From assembly GCA_041581935.1 (NCBI GenBank), contig JBFICP010000150.1:1-7694 (forward strand): 7,694 bases of DNA. Direction: 5' to 3'. The stretch comes from JAABYT01 sp041581935. Lineage in GTDB: Bacteria > Pseudomonadota > Gammaproteobacteria > HK1. The notes beneath the pieces are model-generated. The model was not told where the DNA came from. It saw only the letters and a list, made by a program, of their open reading frames with translations, and did not search any database. Shown one piece after another: positions 1 to 4,979 of this stretch. The translations under genes and the position numbers were made by a program. Positions within the stretch are counted from its first letter, which is position 1. Each line of letters begins with the position of its first letter.

Positions 1-948
1 ATCCTTTTGCAGGATGAACACCATGGCCTGGCCGTCGGCCCAGCTGCCGTGGTCGACGATTTCCTGAACGATACCACTCAAGTCGGCGCTCACCAGCTTG
101 TCGCCGGCGTCCGGATTGGCGGTGTCGTCCCAGTCCGCCCTCGTCGTGGTCTTTGTGCGGGCGCTAGGCCGACTGGCGGCCGAGAAAATCCCGCGCGCGC
201 CGGCTGCGCTCTCACCCCAGACGTCGAGGTCGACGCTGCTCTCGGCACCGGTCTTGAGGGCGGCCACCTCGAATTCGACTTCGGCGCTGACAATCAAGGC
301 ATTGGCCGGAACGGTCACGCTCGAAAAACGCAGGCCAACGATCTGCGCGCTGCCCCCACGAACAAATTCGAGAGCGGAGTTCGTCGTGGCAAGTGCACCG
401 GTGGCCACTGTCTCCTCGACGTCGTCTCCACCGACGGATATCGCCACCTCGAGAGGTGTCTCCGTGCCCGCCGTCGTGTCGCCTACGTTGGTGCGTACGC
501 CGTCGAGAGTCACCACGCCGAGAGCGTCTTCATCTGCGTCGTCTTCGGGGTTCGAGAGTCGCACCGCTACGCTGCTGACAGCGCCGGGGTCGAACAAGTC
601 CTCGACCGTGACGGCCGGCGCATTGATGTTGGCGACCGGGTAGAGCACGGGGCCACCGCGGTGGTGAAAGCGCATCAGTCCGACGTTGACGTTGTTTGCG
701 AGATCGAGGATCTCGTGCAGCCCTTGCTTCATACGGTCCAGTCGAGTGACAGGCGGGCTGGTGCTGTCGGTATTCTTCATGCTGCCGGACGTGTCCAGCA
801 CGAAGAGAATATTGGCCTGTACACCGGCGGTGACGGCGCCGGTCGTAAGATAGATGTCCGTGTCGTCAGCGTGGATGGTGAGCGGCAGACCGGCGGCAGC
901 ACCGGTGAGCGCAGCGAATGCAAAGCTTAACGCGCGAATGCGTTTCAT
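1..948 (-). CDS. pilY1: PilY1-like type IV pilus tip/assembly protein, N-terminal part (cut by left edge)
   Basis: The frame is open from ATG at 948 to the window edge, giving 316 codons of a protein that in this family usually exceeds 1000 residues. Residues 1-27 look like a Sec signal peptide (basic MKRIR start, hydrophobic core, cleavage after IHA), so the product is exported. Residues 46-94 begin a von Willebrand A fold: strand ILFVL, then the MIDAS motif DTSGS at 52-56 and a helix with RLDRMKQGLHEIL. Residues about 165-316 resemble a DNRLRE/CBM96-like beta-sandwich (DDVEE at 175-179, QIVGLRFSSVTVP, DLSGIVQEIVDH). The vWA second half and the C-terminal beta-propeller expected for PilY1 would lie outside the window. 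In characterised pili PilY1 sits at the tip with the minor pilins and acts in adhesion, retraction control and surface sensing. It follows pilX, after a 111-bp gap with a terminator-like hairpin. The ribosome site is weak (GGGG close to ATG). PilY1 identity is secure from domain order and neighbours; the exact role is inferred. Confidence 0.88.
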   Translation of the reverse strand, partial: MKRIRALSFAFAALTGAAAGLPLTIHADDTDIYLTTGAVTAGVQANILFVLDTSGSMKNTDSTSPPVTRLDRMKQGLHEILDLANNVNVGLMRFHHRGGPVLYPVANINAPAVTVEDLFDPGAVSSVAVRLSNPEDDADEDALGVVTLDGVRTNVGDTTAGTETPLEVAISVGGDDVEETVATGALATTNSALEFVRGGSAQIVGLRFSSVTVPANALIVSAEVEFEVAALKTGAESSVDLDVWGESAAGARGIFSAASRPSARTKTTTRADWDDTANPDAGDKLVSADLSGIVQEIVDHGSWADGQAMVFILQKD

Positions 949-974
949 ACCCCATTGCGGTACGACCCATACGG

Positions 975-1007
975 AAAAACACCGGACCGTGTCATGCACG
1001 GGTCCGG
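975..1007 (-). terminator. Terminator-like hairpin between pilX and pilY1
   Basis: On the minus strand CCGGACCCGTG (1007-997) can pair with CACGGTCCGG (991-982) around the 5-nt loop CATGA, with a single bulged C. Two bases later comes a run of five T (979-975). This is the form of an intrinsic terminator. Because it lies inside the operon, 27 bp ahead of the pilY1 start, partial termination or attenuation is more likely than a full stop. A role as an mRNA-stabilising hairpin at the 3' end of the pilX message is also possible. No experimental evidence. Confidence 0.5.
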
Positions 1008-1059
1008 AGCATACGGGTCGGACCGATCCTCCTCAGTTTGTTGTGTCTTTCGAGTCCGA

Positions 1060-1509
1060 CTACGGTTTGGGCGCTATCTGATAGGCGCCTCCGTTCAAAA
1101 TGATTGAGAGATTGGTCTCACTGATTCCGGTTGCTCTGAAATTGAAGTGCGCCGCCTGAAAGCTCGTTGCGCTGTAGAGCGATCCGGGCGGTGGCGGCGA
1201 GAATCCGAGAAAGGTCGGCACGTAAGCTGCGCTGTCCGCCGATCCGGCGAAAGCGGTCGGCGTCGCGCCGCCGGTGTAGCTGCTGGTGATGTCGTACGCG
1301 TTGTTGTCGGCGAACGCCTGGTTCAGGCCGGTCTCGGCGGCTTGGAACGCGTGTACCTGCTCCTGGGTGTTCGCAGCGATGCGTTCCTGCATCGACGTCG
1401 TGTTCATGGCCGTGACCCCGAGAAGCGTGAGAACGACAAGAAGAATCATGGCGACAATGAGCACGGCGCCGGATTGGCGCGCGCGGCTGCATGTGTTCGA
1501 ACGTTTCAT
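1060..1509 (-). CDS. pilX: Type IV pilus minor pilin PilX
   Basis: This 149-residue protein has a short basic leader ending in Gly14 and then a hydrophobic helix with the PilX-family signature: GAVLIVAMILLVVLTLLG, then AMNTTSMQERIAAN (35-47) and FQAAETGL (55-62). As in other PilX proteins and in GspK, mature position 5 is not Glu (it is Val19). In GspK, lack of Glu5 is linked to sitting at the filament tip. The C-terminal part is variable except for an FRATGIS segment (124-130) of the kind seen in PilX. The gene follows pilW with a 4-bp ATGA overlap, and a good ribosome site GAGGA lies 7 nt before its ATG (1517-1521). PilX is thought to form part of the tip complex with PilV, PilW, FimT/FimU and PilY1, spanning the inner membrane before assembly. 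It is somewhat shorter than many relatives but shows no sign of truncation. Confidence 0.9.
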   Translation of the reverse strand: MKRSNTCSRARQSGAVLIVAMILLVVLTLLGVTAMNTTSMQERIAANTQEQVHAFQAAETGLNQAFADNNAYDITSSYTGGATPTAFAGSADSAAYVPTFLGFSPPPPGSLYSATSFQAAHFNFRATGISETNLSIILNGGAYQIAPKP

Positions 1510-2690
1510 CCTAAATTCCTCACCATGGCGGTAGTCGTAAATACTCTGCGCCGGCGACGATCGTCGACCGGATCAAACTGAGGCCGCAGCGTACCGTCAT
1601 GATCGTTGACCGTGTACGTGTTCGTGTCGATATTCAGCACATCCTGGCGACCCGACTCGTCGATGGTGCGTACCACGATGGCGATGCGCACGCTGACGAT
1701 GTTGGCCCAACTGGCGGCCACGTCGAGCGGTGCCTCACCCGCGCGCACGAAGCTGTTGGGAATGCTGTCGCCGTCGGTGTCGACGCCGAAAAGAACCTGC
1801 ATGTTCTCGACACCTTCGAACAATTCCTGATAGTCCTCGGCCAAACCGCCCGGCGTGATCCTCGCCCGGTACAGGGACGGATGGCCCGATCCACCCGGAC
1901 CGCGGCCGTTGTCACCGATGTAATAGCGTACGCCCACGTACGGCGCGATCATCGGCGACGCGCTGGCGTTGTAGCCGCGGCTGATCGCGTTGGCTTGCAC
2001 CGTGGTGGCGGTCGGTGCGGCATTGATCTGGAATATGTCCGAGCCGCCGCAATCGGCAATGGCGGCAATCTGGTCTTCGGAAAAGCCGGTGCTCGAGTCG
2101 ACCGTAATGGCGGCGTTTGCACCGCTGATGGCGTCGGCGGTGACGAGATAGTCGAGCGTGCCGGCGGTACCTCCCACGTCGGCCATGTTTCCCGCCAGGT
2201 AGCGCAGGGTGAGACCGTCGGACCCCGCCAGCACTTCGCCGGCGTCTCCGTCACCACCGTTTCCGTCACCGTCGGAGTCGACTGCAAGATTATCCACCGT
2301 GACGGCAAAGCCGCTCGGCTGGAAACCTGTTCCGAGCGACCCGTCCTCCAGGCCCTCGATGGGCGGGACGATGGTTCCGGCGCCCGGATCCAGGTTCAAG
2401 TGCCAGAGCTCGCCGTCGGTGGCGACCGGGACGTTCAGCGTGACGGTATCGAGCCGGTCCGAACACCCGAAAAATCCGGCCATCCGGATGTCCTTGACCA
2501 TCATGTCGAGGGCGTAGCGGGCCGTCTCCTGCAGCCGCGAAAGCTCGTTGGTGGTCCTGTAGGTGTCGCGGTTGTTGACGAACAGCGTCACCGCTCCGCC
2601 GAGCAGGATGGCACCGATGGTGATTGCGACCATCAGCTCGACGAGGCTCAGGCCTCGCATGCGCGCACGTGTGCTGGTTCCCATGCTCAT
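1506..2690 (-). CDS. pilW: Type IV pilus minor pilin/assembly protein PilW
   Basis: I place the start at ATG 2690, which overlaps the pilV stop as ATGA and gives 394 residues; ATG 2696 or 2684 are possible alternatives, and the open frame extending further upstream is only pilV in another register. A class III (prepilin) leader ends at Gly13, followed by LSLVELMVAITIGAIL with Glu18 at mature position 5. The mature +1 residue is Leu instead of the commoner Phe. The segment LSRLQETARYALDMMVKDIRMAGFFGC is typical of PilW. Two Asp-rich loops, DSDGDGNGGDGD (138-149) and DTDGDSIPN (304-312), look able to bind calcium. The second precedes the conserved late region of the family. PilW would be processed by PilD, held in the inner membrane and placed in the tip-priming minor pilin complex with PilX, PilV, FimT and PilY1. 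Family assignment is firm; metal binding is inferred from motif only. Confidence 0.9.
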   Translation of the reverse strand: MSMGTSTRARMRGLSLVELMVAITIGAILLGGAVTLFVNNRDTYRTTNELSRLQETARYALDMMVKDIRMAGFFGCSDRLDTVTLNVPVATDGELWHLNLDPGAGTIVPPIEGLEDGSLGTGFQPSGFAVTVDNLAVDSDGDGNGGDGDAGEVLAGSDGLTLRYLAGNMADVGGTAGTLDYLVTADAISGANAAITVDSSTGFSEDQIAAIADCGGSDIFQINAAPTATTVQANAISRGYNASASPMIAPYVGVRYYIGDNGRGPGGSGHPSLYRARITPGGLAEDYQELFEGVENMQVLFGVDTDGDSIPNSFVRAGEAPLDVAASWANIVSVRIAIVVRTIDESGRQDVLNIDTNTYTVNDHDGTLRPQFDPVDDRRRRRVFTTTAMVRNLG

Positions 2691-3214
2691 GGCCATACCG
2701 TCCACGACTGTTGCACGAGGCAGTTGGCACCATCCCAGAAACGACCGGCGACCGCTGCGCAGTCCGCCGCGGATGAGGGTGCGCGAACCGTGCCGCCGAA
2801 ATCCCTGGGGGTACGATCGATCCATCGTACGGTGATGTCATAAAAGTTAGCGGTGGCGTTCGACGTGATGAAACCGTTGCCACCGGGAAGCGCGGCATCG
2901 AGGCTTTCGTACCAACAGCTCAGGTCCATATTGACAGAGGCATCGGTCGGATCGCACGCAAGCCCTGGATCAGCCGCCGTATAAGCCGCAACGTTTGTTC
3001 GGTTGGCGCGCATGCGGTCGATGATGTCGTAGGCGAGGTTCGTCGCCTGGGTGCGCACGTAAGCATCGTGATTGAACCGCAGGCCTTGCGCCTGGAGGGC
3101 AGCGAGCCCGAGCAGACCGATGGCCAGCACCAGAAGGGCTACGAGGACCTCGATGATGCTGAATCCGGAGCTACGCCGGCGCTTCGAATTGAAAAATGTG
3201 TGCTTTTTCATCAT
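2687..3214 (-). CDS. pilV: Type IV pilus minor pilin PilV
   Basis: From ATG 3214 the product has 175 residues. That start overlaps the fimT stop (ATGATGA context), and a second ATG follows at once at 3211. An upstream TTG at 3220 is less likely. The leader is basic (KRRRSS) and ends at Gly17; the mature N-terminus FSIIEVLVALLVLAIGLLGL has Phe at +1 and Glu at +5, as expected for PilD processing. LAYDIIDRMRANR (60-72) is the PilV-family signature. Four cysteines (87, 100, 152, 165) could form two disulfides in the periplasmic head. PilV ('type IV pilus modification protein') belongs to the minor pilin set that starts pilus assembly and links to PilY1. The gene is coupled to fimT before it and pilW after it by 4-bp overlaps. 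I see no recognisable strong ribosome site, which fits translational coupling. Confidence 0.92.
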   Translation of the reverse strand: MMKKHTFFNSKRRRSSGFSIIEVLVALLVLAIGLLGLAALQAQGLRFNHDAYVRTQATNLAYDIIDRMRANRTNVAAYTAADPGLACDPTDASVNMDLSCWYESLDAALPGGNGFITSNATANFYDITVRWIDRTPRDFGGTVRAPSSAADCAAVAGRFWDGANCLVQQSWTVWP

Positions 3215-3795
3215 GGACAACCCAATCCCAGTCCCGCGACGTCGGTTTCCAGGTTCGGATATCCGGTAGCGGAAATCCTGATAGCACGTGCATCCGCCAC
3301 GCCGCGATCATCGCAGTAAACAAAATAGGTATCGTCAGTGACAGCGGTAGCGCCCGCCGGTGGATTCAGGTCCCAGCCGAGACCGTTCGCCTCGTAGGAG
3401 ATTCCTTCTATGACCCCGTCAGCGTTGCTGGCAATCAGCGTGGCAACGCCACCCATGTCCGGCTGAAAAATCCGCAGCACCGTGTCGGTGCCATCGACGT
3501 CCCCGCGGGCATCACCGTCGGTGAACACGATCCAGCCGTTCTGGAAACTGCCGTCGCCGGGTCCATTGCAATCGTCGAATACCGCGTTGCTTCTGCACAT
3601 CGATACGCGCGCGTTGCGGGTGACCGCCTGGCCGCGGGCGAAGTTCAGCGCCGTCGCTACAGTATTGACGCGCGTCGCCCGGGAATTGTTCTTGACGAAC
3701 TCGGACAGGTTGGGCGCCGCAATGGCAGCGAGCACCGCGGCTATGATGACCACGATGATCAGCTCGGCGACGGTAAATCCGCGTTGGTGCTTCAT
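3211..3795 (-). CDS. fimT: GspH/FimT-family minor pseudopilin (FimT/FimU-like)
   Basis: The 194-residue product has a very short leader (MKHQRG) with Gly6, then FTVAELIIVVIIAAVLAAIAAPNL with Phe at +1 and Glu11 at +5: a class III signal followed by the GspH/FimT helix. The ALNFARGQAVTRNARVSMC stretch (49-67) and FVYCDDRGVADARAI (158-172) fit the GspH/FimT domain. Cysteines at 67, 76, 161 and 193 probably form two disulfides. The C-terminal site where DNA-binding FimT proteins carry GRxR reads GYPN here (178-181), so a structural, FimU-like role in the pilus tip is more likely than DNA capture. A weak site (AGGCAG) precedes the ATG. The gene lies 35 bp after the small exported protein and overlaps pilV by 4 bp. 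Family is secure; the choice between FimT and FimU naming is not. Confidence 0.87.
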   Translation of the reverse strand: MKHQRGFTVAELIIVVIIAAVLAAIAAPNLSEFVKNNSRATRVNTVATALNFARGQAVTRNARVSMCRSNAVFDDCNGPGDGSFQNGWIVFTDGDARGDVDGTDTVLRIFQPDMGGVATLIASNADGVIEGISYEANGLGWDLNPPAGATAVTDDTYFVYCDDRGVADARAIRISATGYPNLETDVAGLGLGCP

Positions 3796-3830
3796 ATTGC
3801 TGCCTGATTCATGACGGCGTCACGGTGGGC

Positions 3831-4097
3831 CTATCGGCAAGCGTGCTCCGCAGCGCGCTGGACGTTCCAGCCGGCATTGCAGACGCGCTTTCCGTTCAAG
3901 CCTTGCGCGCACACGTTGTTCTCCTTCTCCTGGATGACAACGCTGCCTTGGGTGCCGTTTTTGCACTTCACCTGGTAGTAGTAATAATCACCGTCCTTAC
4001 CCTGAGGTAAGACTCGCTTGACGGGATCGGCGAAGGCGGGCGACGACACAAGCGCGGCTGAAGCGCTCAGAATCGCAGCTAGGAATAACGTTCTCAT
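3831..4097 (-). CDS. Small exported four-cysteine protein of unknown function
   Basis: I do not recognise this 88-residue protein. A clear Sec signal peptide (MRTLFLAAILSASAALVSSPAFA, cleavage after residue 23) leads to a mature part of about 65 residues with four cysteines (45, 63, 73, 87), consistent with two disulfides in the periplasm or outside the cell. Other visible features are a run of four tyrosines (38-41) in DGDYYYYQVKC and a hydrophilic, mixed-charge remainder with no membrane segment and no lipobox. A good ribosome site GGAG sits 7 nt before the ATG (4105-4108), which together with the signal peptide makes it a real gene. It is the first gene of the leftward operon and ends 35 bp before fimT, so it may act in pilus biogenesis, but nothing in the sequence proves that. 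It could also be an independent exported protein sharing the promoter. Confidence 0.75.
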   Translation of the reverse strand: MRTLFLAAILSASAALVSSPAFADPVKRVLPQGKDGDYYYYQVKCKNGTQGSVVIQEKENNVCAQGLNGKRVCNAGWNVQRAAEHACR

Positions 4098-4117
4098 GGT
4101 TCAACTCCAATTCGCAT

Positions 4118-4132
4118 GCTAAACCTGTTAGC
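4118..4132. promoter_or_regulatory. Inverted repeat GCTAA-N5-TTAGC upstream of the pilin operon
   Basis: Perfect 5-bp arms (4118-4122 and 4128-4132) separated by 5 bp lie 21-35 bp before the ATG of the small exported protein, just outside its ribosome site. The symmetry and position suit an operator for a dimeric regulator. The Fur-family protein encoded next door is an obvious candidate, although the sequence does not match the classical Fur box. A chance dyad cannot be excluded. Confidence 0.3.
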
Positions 4133-4350
4133 TCGACGCGGGCCATGCTCCTTCTGTCGTCCTCGTCAGCGCTCATCGCGCTGCCACGGCGCATCGCCGG
4201 GGGCCGTCGGCGTCCCGATAGGCAACAAATAGCACCCTTCACCCTGGTGGGCCATGACGGAATCGACAAACGGCTCCAGCGGACCGACGAAAGGCGCCGG
4301 ATCGCACTGTTTTGTGCTCTCGAGCAGGGTTGCCCGGCGGGTTCAATTCG

Positions 4351-4380
4351 TAGACCGAACGGGAACTTAGGTCGTATACT
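4351..4380 (+). promoter_or_regulatory. Putative sigma70 promoter of the Fur-family regulator gene
   Basis: TATACT at 4375-4380 matches the -10 consensus at five of six positions. TAGACC at 4351-4356 matches the -35 consensus at four of six, with 18-bp spacing. Transcription would start near 4387, leaving a leader of about 43 nt before ATG 4430. A small dyad TTCG-N5-CGAA (4347-4359) straddles the -35 element and could be an operator, for example for autoregulation. Prediction only. Confidence 0.5.
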
Positions 4381-4429
4381 GAAAAGTCAATGACAGATTG
4401 TGCCCGGCGTCCACGGGCCCCAGCGAGCC

Positions 4430-4891
4430 ATGTCAGTGAAAAGCCAAATCCGGTCGGCCGAGCGCCGCAATTCCTCTCTCGAGGCCGAGCGCCAACGGGC
4501 CGTGCGCACCCTCGAATCGCACGGTATCACGTCGACACCACAGCGGGTCGAAATCGCCAGAATCCTGCTCGCGAGACCCCAGCATTTGTCCGCCGAGCAG
4601 GTTCTCTCGGCGCTCAAGCGCGGTGATCTTTCCGTGTCCAAGGCGACCGTCTACAACACCCTCGGTCTATTCGCCGAGAAGGGCTTGGTACGCGAGGTTA
4701 TCGTCAATCCGAACAAGGTCTTCTATGACTCCAACTGCCGCAACCACCACCATTTCTACGACGTCGATTCCGGCACGCTCACCGATATCGACGCCCGGGA
4801 TATCGACGTCGCGGGTCTGCCGGATGTGCCCGACGGCAAGGTGGTCGACCGGGTGGATGTGATCGTGCGGGTGCGCAGTCGCAACGAGTGA
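4430..4891 (+). CDS. Fur-family transcriptional regulator, Irr-like
   Basis: The 153-residue product has the Fur winged-helix layout: STPQRVEIARILL (35-47), QHLSAEQVLSAL (51-62), and the recognition region SVSKATVYNTLGLFAEKGLV (68-87). The dimerisation half is short: NPNKVFYDSNCRNHHHFYDVDSGTL followed by an ending VDVIVRVR. The triple His at 106-108 and that ending are like Irr-type members. The two CxxC pairs that hold structural zinc in canonical Fur are missing; Cys103 is the only cysteine. His52, Glu83 and His106-108 could form a regulatory metal site. In Irr proteins, haem or iron status controls binding to target promoters; here the ligand and targets are unknown. ATG 4430 is preferred. 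A GTG at 4400 would add 10 residues not expected in the family, but neither start has a strong ribosome site. The gene stands between the pilin operon and gspE and could control either. Fur family is certain; the Irr-like label is moderately sure. Confidence 0.85.
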   Translation: MSVKSQIRSAERRNSSLEAERQRAVRTLESHGITSTPQRVEIARILLARPQHLSAEQVLSALKRGDLSVSKATVYNTLGLFAEKGLVREVIVNPNKVFYDSNCRNHHHFYDVDSGTLTDIDARDIDVAGLPDVPDGKVVDRVDVIVRVRSRNE

Positions 4892-4935
4892 CAGTCACTG
4901 ACGTTTCCCGGTCCGTGTTGATGCACGCACGTGCG
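4887..4935. repeat. Short dyads between the regulator gene and gspE
   Basis: AGTGA-CAG-TCACT (4887-4899) spans the regulator's stop codon, and a perfect 10-bp palindrome CGCACGTGCG lies at 4926-4935. No T-run follows either, so they are not intrinsic terminators. They could be operator sites ahead of gspE or chance. No convincing promoter was seen in this 88-bp gap, so gspE may be read from the regulator's promoter. Confidence 0.25.
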
Positions 4936-4966
4936 GCTATTTTCCAATGCACGATCTGCGATTGAT

Positions 4967-4970
4967 GAGG
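4967..4970 (+). promoter_or_regulatory. Ribosome binding site fixing the TTG start of gspE
   Basis: GAGG at 4967-4970 lies 9 nt before TTG 4980. An in-frame TAA at 4971-4973 rules out any longer start, and no ATG occurs in frame until Met43, inside the conserved N-terminal domain. This makes TTG the likely start codon. Confidence 0.65.
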
Positions 4971-4979
4971 TAACCGTCG

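Larger units (their letters stand above)
4098..4429. other. Divergent intergenic region between pilin operon and Fur-family gene
   Basis: About 330 bp with no convincing gene. Open frames here on either strand have Arg/Pro-rich, unconserved-looking products without good ribosome sites. The region must hold the start signals for both the leftward minor pilin operon and the rightward regulator. I see a sigma70-like promoter facing right (4351-4380), a dyad near the leftward start (4118-4132) and short dyads such as TGCTC-TC-GAGCA (4315-4326). I found no convincing leftward sigma70 or sigma54 promoter. Confidence 0.7.

Noticed and set aside
7..930. 307-codon open frame on the plus strand opposite pilY1
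   Set aside because: Its product has no recognisable domain and mirrors the codon bias of the real gene; the minus strand encodes a signal peptide and vWA MIDAS.
1599..2843. 414-codon open frame on the plus strand opposite pilW
   Set aside because: A shadow frame in GC-rich DNA: low-complexity His/Arg/Val/Gly-rich product, while pilW on the minus strand has full family motifs.
3812..3822. Palindrome TGACGGCGTCA between the small exported gene and fimT
   Set aside because: Only 11 bp with a one-base centre and no T-run; too short to call as a terminator or operator.
4116..4121. TAGCAT as a leftward -10 element
   Set aside because: No acceptable -35 at 16-18 bp, and transcription would start at the ribosome site.
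4176..4195. Possible sigma54 site on the minus strand (TGGCAG...GAGCGC)
   Set aside because: Spacing between GG and GC is 11 rather than the required 10 bases.
4331..4365. tRNA-like GGTTCAATTC stretch
   Set aside because: No flanking T-stem pairing, acceptor stem or anticodon arm can be built around it.
4145..4393. 82-codon open frame on the plus strand in the intergenic region
   Set aside because: Arg-rich product without domain or ribosome site, and it covers the predicted regulator promoter.
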